A stretch of 64,000 bases of DNA, taken from NCBI GenBank assembly GCA_937997635.1, contig CALLFA010000086.1, forward strand, positions 1 through 64,000, written 5' to 3'. Origin of the DNA: an uncultured Saprospiraceae bacterium. Lineage in GTDB: Bacteria > Bacteroidota > Bacteroidia > Chitinophagales > Saprospiraceae. Shown piece after piece: positions 1 through 8,007 of the stretch. Every line of letters begins with the position of its first letter. The stretch's first letter is position 1. The position numbers and the translations under genes were made by a program. The notes below the pieces were generated by a model. That model saw only the letters and a program-made list of their open reading frames with translations, ran no database searches and was not told the DNA's origin.

Positions 1-483
1 TAACATCTATAGCATCTACTTTACTACATATATAATTAGTTAACATTAATGTCCATATGTTAACTTATAATATATTTAAGTAAATATATGTTTCATAGTA
101 TTTACTTAATTGACATTTTTGTAAAGATTATCAAGTCCCATGGGGACTAAATATTGGTAGCCATTCCACACATACAAATCATTGTGCCGTAGGTACAAAA
201 CGTGATCTTACCACATAGTCATGTACCCACATCCCGTACCTAACGGCACGGCAAATGCAACCAATTAATTATACTACCCATATATTGTCCCTACGGGACA
301 CAATTGCATCCCACATTGCGCACTGAGGTAAAGTCTAAGCAGAGAATCTGATGAGTGAGCCAAAGGTTTTTTAATAAGTCGGTAGTATCTTTAGCTAAAT
401 GAAAATCTTCAATATGAAGCTTAAATTACTATTTGTAATTAAAATATATTCGTTTCTAGGTTGCGGCACTCTTATATAAAATG
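1..483. other. Gene-free left end
   Basis: No plausible coding frame is seen in either strand before the first gene. The first 120 bases are very AT-rich. The middle holds the palindromic repeat cluster listed separately (136-300). The stretch 301-480 lies downstream of the M20 gene, which is read leftward, and shows no clear terminator hairpin. Confidence 0.7.
136..300. repeat. Inverted cluster of four palindromic repeat units
   Basis: Four short units start with a small hairpin: GTCCCATGGGGAC, GTGCCGTAGGTAC, then on the other strand GTGCCGTTAGGTAC and GTCCCGTAGGGAC. The outer two are followed by a tail resembling AATATNTGGGTAG. The two left units face right and the two right units face left, so the cluster is an imperfect inverted array of about 165 bp. 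Units like this are common in Bacteroidota intergenic DNA and resemble REP/BIME elements mobilised by RAYT transposases (family knowledge). No transposase lies in this window. Confidence 0.7.
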
Positions 484-1935
484 CTACTTCTTCCTTTTGG
501 CCTTAGCCAAATTCTCTGGTGTCGGCGGAGGACCCTCTGGTAAAATAGCTTCGTATTCATGATCGCCTTTTCTCTCCTTAAACTCCGCTTTAATCTCTTC
601 AACTAACTGTGGATTCTCTAACAGATCGACAATTGTCATTCCAAGAGCCTTTGATGCGTGCAACATGCCTTTGTGCCCAATTGACATGCCACCACATGCA
701 ACCACAGCCCAAGAATGCCATGGTGTAAGTGCTGGAGCAGTAGTCACCCCGAGCCGAATTTCAGGTACTAGCCAACTGACATCCCCAACATCAGATGAGC
801 CGCCTCCCGGATGCTCTATGGTTTCTTCAAATGGTTTGATGTTGCCATCCATGCCTAATTTAGGTTTGCCTGTAGCCACTTGAATTGTCTTGGCAAATGC
901 CTGCTCAGATTCTGTATACTCTATGTCTCCCAACATCATCAAATTTTCATGCATTGCAGCTCCGCCAGTCCGATTTACCAACACCTCATGTAATCCTGAA
1001 ACCAAACTAATTTTATAATCGACTCGAGCCATGATAGCGGCACCCCTAGCGATCTCTTTGACGTGTTCATATACTTCAAGCATGCCATCTCGCTTTGTAT
1101 CCCTGACTCTAGTCCAAATCTTTGTTTTATCAGGAACAACATTGACGACATCTCCCCCATTCATGATGTGGTAATGGATTCGCACTGTTGGCTTGATATG
1201 TTCTCTAAAATAATTTATACCTGTTGTAAATAATTCTAATCCATCCGAAGCACTTCTACCATTCCAAGGATCTGCTGATGCATGAGCTGCTTGACCATAG
1301 AATTCTACTATAAAATCAACCAGGGCCAAGGAGCTTTGCACATCTGCTTTGGTCTGAGCTGATGGATGCCAATCAAGACACACATCCAGATCATCGAAAT
1401 AGCCTTCACGCGCCAACCAAAGTTTTCCGAAATATTTTTCTTCAGCAGGTGTACCATAAAAGCGTACCGTTCCTTTCAGTTTTCCAGAATCTATTAATTC
1501 CTTAACCGCGATAACCGCTCCCAAACTCCCTGGACCAAATAGGTTATGTCCACATCCATGTCCACCCTTCCCTTCTTGTAAAGGAGCTTTGGTGGGTTGA
1601 GCTTTTTGTGAAATACCTGGCAGTGCATCAAACTCACCTAATACACCAATGATTGGCTTACCTTTCCCATATTCTGCAATGAAAGCAGTTTTCATTCCAG
1701 CAATATTTCTAGTCACTCTCAAGTCATTCACTTCTGCGTAACTCGCCAACGTTTCTGATGATTCATATTCTTCAAATGCCAATTCGGCGTGGGACCAGAT
1801 TTGTCGACTTATATCGATAAGATTCGTTTTATGCCTATCAACAGAAGTAACTATCGCTTTTTTACTGTCTGTCCATTCTTGCGCTTGTACCATTCCAGTA
1901 AATAACAGACATAAAATGAGGGGTGTATATTTCAT
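484..1935 (-). CDS. M20 family amidohydrolase (AbgB-like), secreted
   Basis: This is a zinc-dependent amidohydrolase of the M20/AbgB group, which cleaves amide bonds in aminobenzoyl-glutamate, N-acyl amino acids or small peptides. It shows GEFDALPG near residue 100, the metal-binding GHGCGHN near 125-131, an AEE motif near 165 and the dimerisation-domain segment GQAAHASADPWNGRSA. At about 483 residues it fits the family. An N-terminal signal peptide (MKYTPLILCLLFTGMVQAQ) argues for export and for the ATG at 1935 rather than the upstream TTG of the ORF track. The exact substrate cannot be read from sequence. It is transcribed alone and divergently from the next gene. Confidence 0.85.
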   Translation of the reverse strand: MKYTPLILCLLFTGMVQAQEWTDSKKAIVTSVDRHKTNLIDISRQIWSHAELAFEEYESSETLASYAEVNDLRVTRNIAGMKTAFIAEYGKGKPIIGVLGEFDALPGISQKAQPTKAPLQEGKGGHGCGHNLFGPGSLGAVIAVKELIDSGKLKGTVRFYGTPAEEKYFGKLWLAREGYFDDLDVCLDWHPSAQTKADVQSSLALVDFIVEFYGQAAHASADPWNGRSASDGLELFTTGINYFREHIKPTVRIHYHIMNGGDVVNVVPDKTKIWTRVRDTKRDGMLEVYEHVKEIARGAAIMARVDYKISLVSGLHEVLVNRTGGAAMHENLMMLGDIEYTESEQAFAKTIQVATGKPKLGMDGNIKPFEETIEHPGGGSSDVGDVSWLVPEIRLGVTTAPALTPWHSWAVVACGGMSIGHKGMLHASKALGMTIVDLLENPQLVEEIKAEFKERKGDHEYEAILPEGPPPTPENLAKAKRKK

Positions 1936-2156
1936 AGTATTGCTTTGTAGCAAATTAAGGATTCAGACTCAATTATTCATAGGCTTTGCGATATTTCAGT
2001 GAAAAAGAAATGACATGTTTTCTTACATTTTTACCATGAAATTTGGAAATAGTCGAGTATTAACGAATTTTGACCTTTGATTTTTATTCAAATTAGTGAT
2101 TAGATACATAGTAATAATCCATCTGTTTACGTTTATCATTGGCAAAGATTAGCATC

Positions 2157-4238
2157 ATGAAGTATACAAGTACGCTTATTTCACTCCTCTTTCTTCTTCC
2201 TTTTATGACATTCGGGCAATCGCCTTCTGGTGAGTGGAATGGCACTCTCCAAGTACCAGGATTTCAGCTGGATATGTCTATCACCTTAATTGAAGATAGT
2301 GAAGGTTGGAATGGGACTTTAGATATTCCAATGCAAAAAATCAAACGAATGGAATTGGCTGATCTTTCCATTCAAGGCCGAGATATTTATTTTAGCCTTC
2401 CTAATGTTCCAGGGTCCGCATCATATAGTGGTCAATTCGCAGAAGATTACAATGAAGTAACTGGCACCTTTACTCAAGGAGGTCAAAACCTAGATCTCAC
2501 CTTTACGAAAGCATCACAACAAGATTTAGAAAGAATCATTAGTGAACTCACCGGTTTTGAAGATCTGGTTGATTCGATGTTGATTGAAAAGAACGTACCA
2601 GGTGTCGCCATTGGCTTAATCAAAGATGGTAAAATTCTCATGAGCAAAGGATTTGGCTATAGAGATTATGAGCATAAAAAAGAGGTTGATGAAGAAACAA
2701 TTTTTGCTATTGGTTCTACCACTAAAGCATTTGTCTCTGCAGGTCTTGCTATTTTGAATGATGAAAATACTATAGACTGGAATACGCCCATTAAGGAATA
2801 CTTTCCAAATTTTGATTTGGTAGATGATATCGCAGAGCAAGAAATGACACCATTAGACCTTGTCACCCATCGATCTGGATTACCAAGACATGACCTTCTT
2901 TGGTACGGGACTGAATATTCAAGATCTGAACTGTTTGAGCGATTGGCTCATTTGGAACCAACGAAGCCTTTCAGGACAAGCTTTCAATATCAAAATTTGA
3001 TGTACATGACTGCAGGTTTGCTTATCGGAGAAAAATCTGGAAGTAGTTGGGAAGAGTTTACAGAAGAAGAGATTTTTCGCCCTCTTGGCATGACTAGCAG
3101 TAATTTTTCTGTGGATGAATCAATGAAGACAGATAATTTTGCTTTGCCTTATCGAGAAAAAGAGGATAAACTAGTCCAAATAGATTTTAGAAACATTGAC
3201 AATGTGGGCCCTGCTGGTTCAATAAACAGCAATGTAGAAGACATGTTGAAATGGGTAGAATTACAACTAAACAGAGGGACCGTTCAAAATAAAGAGATCA
3301 TCAATGATTCACAATTTGAGATCATGCATGAACCACAAATGATTGTAGGCAAAGGCTCGAATCCATCATTCAATGCAGAATTTAGTACCGCCATGTATGG
3401 TACGGGTTGGTTTATCTATCAATATGATGGACAAAAAATAATTCAACACGGTGGAAACATTGACGGGTTTAGTGCCTATGTTCAATTATTGCCTGACAGC
3501 GATATAGGAATGGTTTTTCTAACCAATAAAAATGGTTCTCAACTCAACATGCCATTAGCTATGGAATTGACAGATTTATTACTAAACAATGATGCCAATA
3601 TAGATTGGATAGAGCGAGCATACGCAGGCAGTGACATTGAAGACAAGGAAGAAGAAATTGACGATCGTCGAAGAACGAATACAAAAGCTAGTTTTCCTTT
3701 ATCTGATTATGAAGGTGAATACGTGCATCCAGGTTATGGCGCAATTTCGATTGATCAAAAGAGTGGTGTGTTGCACTACAACTTTCATTCCTTTAACGGG
3801 CCTTTAGAGCATTATCATTTTGATGTCTTCCAAGGAGAACTCAATGATTTAGACCAAAAGGTAAATATTCAATTTCACATGGATCAGGAAGCAAATCTTT
3901 CCTCTTTATCAACGATCGTAGAACCTACATTAGATCCGCTGGTATTTAAAAAATTGCCACCAAAGCAAATTGAAGACAGAAGATTTATAACAGCTGTTGA
4001 AGGAGAATACACACTTGATACGCAAAAGATAGTTGTTCGAAAATCTGTTGATGAATTAAAGCTAAAAATTACTGGACAACCAGAATACACTTTAGAACCA
4101 TACCAAAAAGATGAATTTAAATTAAAGGGGCTCCCTGGATTTAGTGTACGCTTCGCTTTCGACAATTCTCGAAGAAATGTCAAGGAACTTATTTTTTATC
4201 AACCTAACGGAACATTTAGGGCAAAACCTGTTGAATAG
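2157..4238 (+). CDS. Serine beta-lactamase-like hydrolase with N-terminal beta domain and C-terminal DUF3471-like region
   Basis: This is a class C beta-lactamase / penicillin-binding-protein-fold hydrolase, 693 residues from the ATG at 2157. That ATG directly begins a signal peptide (MKYTSTLISLLFLLPFMTFG), so it is preferred over the TTG at 2139. The catalytic set is complete: SxxK in GSTTKAF near residue 187, YxN in FQYQNLM near 279 and the HGG triad in QHGGNIDG. A roughly 100-residue beta-rich domain precedes the catalytic domain and a roughly 180-residue C-terminal region resembles DUF3471. Proteins of this layout usually act as periplasmic esterases or peptidases, not antibiotic resistance enzymes. 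The substrate is unknown. Confidence 0.85.
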   Translation: MKYTSTLISLLFLLPFMTFGQSPSGEWNGTLQVPGFQLDMSITLIEDSEGWNGTLDIPMQKIKRMELADLSIQGRDIYFSLPNVPGSASYSGQFAEDYNEVTGTFTQGGQNLDLTFTKASQQDLERIISELTGFEDLVDSMLIEKNVPGVAIGLIKDGKILMSKGFGYRDYEHKKEVDEETIFAIGSTTKAFVSAGLAILNDENTIDWNTPIKEYFPNFDLVDDIAEQEMTPLDLVTHRSGLPRHDLLWYGTEYSRSELFERLAHLEPTKPFRTSFQYQNLMYMTAGLLIGEKSGSSWEEFTEEEIFRPLGMTSSNFSVDESMKTDNFALPYREKEDKLVQIDFRNIDNVGPAGSINSNVEDMLKWVELQLNRGTVQNKEIINDSQFEIMHEPQMIVGKGSNPSFNAEFSTAMYGTGWFIYQYDGQKIIQHGGNIDGFSAYVQLLPDSDIGMVFLTNKNGSQLNMPLAMELTDLLLNNDANIDWIERAYAGSDIEDKEEEIDDRRRTNTKASFPLSDYEGEYVHPGYGAISIDQKSGVLHYNFHSFNGPLEHYHFDVFQGELNDLDQKVNIQFHMDQEANLSSLSTIVEPTLDPLVFKKLPPKQIEDRRFITAVEGEYTLDTQKIVVRKSVDELKLKITGQPEYTLEPYQKDEFKLKGLPGFSVRFAFDNSRRNVKELIFYQPNGTFRAKPVE

Positions 4239-4299
4239 CTGTAAACAATCAACCCTCTATAATTTAATCTAAGAATACGAGTAAAGTAAAGTAAATAAA

Positions 4300-4998
4300 T
4301 TAAATCCACCCCTCATCTGCAAAACTTGTGTAGCCTCGACTGCTAACAATCAAGTGATCAATTACTTTGATGCTCAACACCTCACCAGCATCCACTAACT
4401 TTTTGGTCAGAACCTTATCTTGCTGACTTGGATTCAAATTACCAGATGGATGATTGTGGACCAAAATAATGGAACTCGCTAATTGATCTAATGCGTATTT
4501 AAAGACGACTTTTGGATCGACTACCGTACCTGCGACACCGCCTTCACTAATCTTTCGTTTTGCAATAATGTTGTTTGATCTGCTAAGAAGAATTATCCAA
4601 AATTGTTCTAGATCTAAGTCTGCGAGCATTGGACCAATGAATTGATAGGCGTCTTGACTACTACTCACCTTTGGATTTACGATCACATCTTTTATCTGCC
4701 TGCGCCTGCCCAATTCTAGCGAAGCAATTATACTTATCGCTTTTGCTTCGCCAATGCCTTTAAATTTCATCAATTGGGAAAGAGATAATTTTCCAAGTTC
4801 GTTCAAGTCGTCGTTAACAGATTTCAAAATCCGCTGCGCCAGACTGACTGCACTTTCGGTCCTTGATCCCGATCCAATTAATATAGCGACTAACTCTGCA
4901 TCAGATAATACTTGTTTGCCATGCTCTAGCATTTTTTCTCTAGGTCTATCCGACTTGGATAAATCCTTTATGGTAAAGTGTTTGTAAATATTGTTCAT
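4300..4998 (-). CDS. radC: RadC family JAB/MPN protein
   Basis: This is a RadC-family protein of 232 residues, the normal length. An N-terminal helix-hairpin-helix part (FKGIGEAKAISIIASLELGRR, roughly 75-97) is followed by the JAB1/MPN metalloprotease-like domain with the zinc signature HNHPSGNLNPSQQD. The historical link to DNA repair is weak; the biochemical role in bacteria is unsettled. It converges on the beta-lactamase-like gene with about 60 bp between them and no clear terminator. The ATG at 4998 is the only sensible start. Confidence 0.92.
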   Translation of the reverse strand: MNNIYKHFTIKDLSKSDRPREKMLEHGKQVLSDAELVAILIGSGSRTESAVSLAQRILKSVNDDLNELGKLSLSQLMKFKGIGEAKAISIIASLELGRRRQIKDVIVNPKVSSSQDAYQFIGPMLADLDLEQFWIILLSRSNNIIAKRKISEGGVAGTVVDPKVVFKYALDQLASSIILVHNHPSGNLNPSQQDKVLTKKLVDAGEVLSIKVIDHLIVSSRGYTSFADEGWI

Positions 4999-5087
4999 GA
5001 AACAATAATACTACTTTCTCAGAACTTAAGTAATATTGATGGAAAGTAAGATTAGTAGGCGAGCGAGAATAGTTACACATAAATAAA

Positions 5088-5771
5088 TCAGAATTGATGT
5101 CTATGCTCATATATTTGCTCATACAATTTAATCGCTTCTGTCAACATTGAATGATTATTAATCTGCTCTCTGAATCCTTCCTTAAGTTTTTCTTTCTCTG
5201 GTGTTGGCAATGGTGATGATGTTGCTATATTTTGACTTAAAATCTGTTTTTTAAATGTATCTAATTGTTTGTCAGTATACTCTGGTAAAGCAAAGTTTGT
5301 TTCGAAATGAGTATTAAACGTTTGAACAACTTTTACTGGTTTTGCTGTAACATCTTCAAAAGAAACTATAAACAATTGCTGTACATAAGGCATTAACTTT
5401 TTATGAAAGGATATATACGCTTTCAATGCTGTTCTGATTTTCAACTTGGTATCCCAAGCTAAGAGGGAAGCAACAACTTCTATCGGTTCGCGAATGAGTA
5501 AAATCCTCGGGACATTATATTTGATTGCACGAATAAGTTGTTCAGAAGCGTGCATGTGATGAGCTATCTTAACAGATTTATTTTTGCTTTTAAAAAGGAT
5601 AAAAAAAAATGAATTACCTGAACGTTGAAAACCTTCAATACAGCAATCAGAATTTGGATATATGATTTTGCTCTTGCAATTTTCTCGATAGTAGTTTAAT
5701 GGAAATAAAAATTTGGAATTCCCAATTGAAGTCCCAGCAAGGAATCTCAGGTTCTTCTCAAATGCATTCAT
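5088..5771 (-). CDS. Sulfotransferase-like P-loop protein
   Basis: A 227-residue protein that resembles PAPS-dependent sulfotransferases. The segment EGFQRSGNSFFFILFKSK near residue 44 matches the 5'-phosphosulfate loop, and ILLIREPIEVVASLLAW near 95 matches the 3'-phosphate-binding helix with its R and S. No signal peptide is seen. It overlaps the upstream PLP enzyme by four bases (ATGA), so translation is probably coupled. Acceptor unknown; a polysaccharide, lipid or small molecule are all possible. The family call is by motif only. Confidence 0.65.
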   Translation of the reverse strand: MNAFEKNLRFLAGTSIGNSKFLFPLNYYRENCKSKIIYPNSDCCIEGFQRSGNSFFFILFKSKNKSVKIAHHMHASEQLIRAIKYNVPRILLIREPIEVVASLLAWDTKLKIRTALKAYISFHKKLMPYVQQLFIVSFEDVTAKPVKVVQTFNTHFETNFALPEYTDKQLDTFKKQILSQNIATSSPLPTPEKEKLKEGFREQINNHSMLTEAIKLYEQIYEHRHQF

Positions 5772-6910
5772 GAATCAAGGGCAACATTCAAATCAGCAAC
5801 CAAATCATCCACATCCTCTACCCCAATACTCAATCGAATCAATGAATCTGTAAGTCCCACTTTTAATCTTTCTTCTTTTGGAATAGAAGCATGTGTCATT
5901 GTGGCTGGGTGACCGATCAATGACTCGACTCCACCTAAAGATTCAGCCAAAGAAAATAGTTTCGTATTACTCAGTATGACATCTGCAGCTTCTAATGTAT
6001 TGTCATGCAAGTCAAAAGACACCATGCCTCCAAAATCTTTCATTTGTTTTTTGGCAATTTGATGTCCTGGGTGAGATTCAAATCCTGGATAATATACTTT
6101 CGAAACCTTAGGATGCACTAATAATTGTTCAGCAATTGTTCTTGCGTTTTCACAAGCCCTCTGTACTCTTAAGTGCAAGGTCTTAATCCCTCTGAGGATA
6201 AGAAAACAATCCATTGGTCCAGGTACGGCACCTGCGGCATTTTGTAAAAATCTCAACTCGGCGGCTATTTTATCGTCACTGGTTATGACACACCCGTGAA
6301 TGACATCTGAATGGCCACCAATGTATTTAGTTGCAGAATGAGTCACCATCGTAGCACCGAGATCCAGTGGATTTTGCAAATACGGAGATGCAAATGTGTT
6401 GTCAACACAGCTTGTAATACCTTTGGCATTTGCAATCGCCGTGATTGCTTTAATGTCCACAATATTCAACATTGGATTCGTCGGTGTCTCGATCCAAATC
6501 AATTTTGTTTTCTCCGTAAGGTATTGCTCAATATTGGCAGCGTCGTACATATCAACAAACGTTGACTTAAGACCAAAGCGCTCAAATACTTTAGTTGCAA
6601 GTCTGTAAGATCCACCATAAAGATCATTCGTACATAGGATCTCATCACCTGGATTCTGTGTTTTAAATATGGCGTCCATAGCTGCTAGACCACTAGAGAA
6701 GCAAATCGCATGTTTCCCATTTTCCAATGCCGATAAGTTAGCTTCCAATGCGTGCCTGGTAGGATTTTGAGTCCTTGCATATTCGTAGCCCTTATGTTTG
6801 CCTACTGATTCTTGCACATAGGTCGACGTTTGAAAAATAGGCGTCATTATAGCACCAGTCGTCGGATCTGGTTCGATACCTGCATGTATAACTTTAGTTC
6901 CAAATTTCAT
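5768..6910 (-). CDS. metB: Cystathionine gamma-synthase/lyase family PLP enzyme
   Basis: A trans-sulfuration enzyme of the Cys/Met-metabolism PLP family, 380 residues, full length. The PLP lysine is in SATKYIGGHSD (about K195); the cofactor phosphate contacts YEYARTQNPT and the SSGLAAM loop are intact. Members act as cystathionine gamma-synthase, cystathionine gamma-lyase or O-acetylhomoserine sulfhydrylase, and these cannot be separated by eye, so the symbol is provisional. The sulfotransferase-like gene follows with a 4-base overlap. A TAATTTTG box at 6927-6934 fits the Bacteroidota -7 element just upstream. Confidence 0.85.
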   Translation of the reverse strand: MKFGTKVIHAGIEPDPTTGAIMTPIFQTSTYVQESVGKHKGYEYARTQNPTRHALEANLSALENGKHAICFSSGLAAMDAIFKTQNPGDEILCTNDLYGGSYRLATKVFERFGLKSTFVDMYDAANIEQYLTEKTKLIWIETPTNPMLNIVDIKAITAIANAKGITSCVDNTFASPYLQNPLDLGATMVTHSATKYIGGHSDVIHGCVITSDDKIAAELRFLQNAAGAVPGPMDCFLILRGIKTLHLRVQRACENARTIAEQLLVHPKVSKVYYPGFESHPGHQIAKKQMKDFGGMVSFDLHDNTLEAADVILSNTKLFSLAESLGGVESLIGHPATMTHASIPKEERLKVGLTDSLIRLSIGVEDVDDLVADLNVALDS

Positions 6911-6926
6911 AATTACAATTGTGGCG

Positions 6927-6934
6927 CAAAATTA
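6927..6934 (-). promoter_or_regulatory. Candidate -7 element for the metB-like operon
   Basis: On the minus strand the sequence TAATTTTG matches the Bacteroidota consensus TAnnTTTG, 16 bases before the start codon. No well-spaced TTG -33 element is visible. The divergent intergenic gap is only 42 bp, so the promoter of the deaminase gene must overlap. Confidence 0.4.
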
Positions 6935-6952
6935 ACTAAATTGCCAATACTT

Positions 6953-7396
6953 ATGCATAAGGATAAATTTTTCGAAGAAGCCGTCAATCAAGCGAAAAAA
7001 AGCCTCGAAGAAGGTGGAATTCCTATTGGTTCCGTTATTGTACACGAGGGTGAGATTCTCGGCAAAGGACACAACAAGCGCATTCAAAAAGGCAGCGTCG
7101 TTCTTCATGGCGAAATGGATGCATTAGAAAATGCAGGTAGACTTTCTGCTCAGGTATATCGAGATAGTACGCTGTATACCACACTATCCCCATGTCATAT
7201 GTGCAGTGGTGCAATCTTACTATACGGGATTAAGAAAGTCATCATTGGAGAGAATATCACCTTCAAAGGCGCAGAACAATTGCTGATTGATAATGGTGTT
7301 GAATTGACCATTCTTCAAGATGAGACTTGTATTTCAATGATGAAGAATTTCATTGAGGAGAAGCCTGAATTGTGGAATGAGGATATTGGTGTATGA
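6953..7396 (+). CDS. Cytosine deaminase-like nucleoside deaminase (fungal FCY1 type)
   Basis: A zinc-dependent deaminase of 147 residues. The ORF track start lies inside the opposite gene; the ATG at 6953 gives the normal length. Zinc ligands and catalytic Glu are visible as LHGEMDALENAGR (about 51-63) and SPCHMC (C81, C84). The order and wording of the whole chain, from EGGIPIGSV to a C-terminal EDIGV, recall yeast cytosine deaminase rather than tRNA adenosine deaminase TadA. Predicted reaction: cytosine to uracil in pyrimidine salvage. It is transcribed away from metB and stands alone. Confidence 0.75.
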   Translation: MHKDKFFEEAVNQAKKSLEEGGIPIGSVIVHEGEILGKGHNKRIQKGSVVLHGEMDALENAGRLSAQVYRDSTLYTTLSPCHMCSGAILLYGIKKVIIGENITFKGAEQLLIDNGVELTILQDETCISMMKNFIEEKPELWNEDIGV

Positions 7397-7504
7397 TAAT
7401 TTTTAATTTTTAATGTTTAATGATGTCACATAACCAGCAGTTAGTTCCAAAAAATAGGCTATTGTATGTTTGAAAAACGCCAGCATTTTACTAAAACAAA
7501 TAAA

Positions 7505-7764
7505 AGCCCTGAAAGGGCGCTAGACTATAGCCTAGGGTATCACCCTTGGGAAAAGAACTATTTCATAACGTAAGCCCTGAAAGGTCGTAAGAAAAAATAC
7601 AATAAGTCAATAACAAATACTTGTCTTAGTTCAAGAATTTCTTTTACGCTATTCAGAAATACAAAAAGCAATATCTGCTAACGCCCCTTCAGGGCTTTGG
7701 TACAATAACGACTTCACACCAATGGCGTTGCCATTGGCTATATGCTTTGCGCCCTTTCAGGGCT
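7505..7764. repeat. Inverted array of AGCCCTGAAAGGGCG palindromic units
   Basis: Units AGCCCTGAAAGGGCG (7505) and AGCCCTGAAAGGTCG (7573) read forward; their reverse complements lie at about 7682-7696 and 7750-7764. The outer units each carry a second hairpin at the same distance: CCTAGGGTATCACCCTTGG at 7531-7549 and, on the opposite strand, CCAATGGCAACGCCATTGG at 7719-7737. The two hairpins differ in sequence but both pair, which points to a conserved structure. This is the layout of REP-like elements. No associated transposase is present. Confidence 0.75.
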
Positions 7765-7834
7765 AACACATTTTACAAGTTATTTTATATCATTATTAAG
7801 ATTATAATTGACCAAAAAAACAATTAGCCCAACT

Positions 7835-7980
7835 GGCCCAACGGGGTTACATCACTAGGATGGTGCATCACCCCAGACAATTTGCAAATAAACAAGGTCG
7901 TCCCCGTGGGACTCTTCGGCGAAACGTTACAATTGCGAGGGACGATGTCCCACGCTTTTGATGACACCCCTTTGGGGTAT
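7835..7980. repeat. Second palindromic repeat cluster
   Basis: Several GC-rich palindromic pieces follow each other in AT-rich DNA: ACGGGGTTACATCAC pairing with a later ATCACCCC, GTCCCCGTGGGAC, GGGACGATGTCCC and CCCCTTTGGGG. The sequence family differs from the 7505-7764 array but the style is the same as that at 136-300 (GTCCC...GGGAC stems). Unit borders cannot be set by eye. Confidence 0.5.
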
Positions 7981-8007
7981 GGCAAACTAAAAAGAGTTAG
8001 TAGCTAA

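Larger units (their letters stand above)
7397..8007. other. Gene-free repeat-rich stretch
   Basis: No plausible gene is seen here. The stretch is filled by two palindromic repeat clusters listed separately (7505-7764 and 7835-7980) separated by AT-rich DNA. It lies between the end of the deaminase gene and the end of the leftward S10 peptidase gene, so it is a 3'-to-3' gap with no promoter duty obvious. Confidence 0.75.

Noticed and set aside
2157-4238. Antibiotic-resistance beta-lactamase
   Set aside because: Although SxxK, YxN and HGG are present, the extra N- and C-terminal domains fit the general serine hydrolase group rather than a resistance enzyme.
6911-6952. SAM or other riboswitch before the metB-like gene
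   Set aside because: The divergent gap is only 42 bp, too short for a known aptamer.
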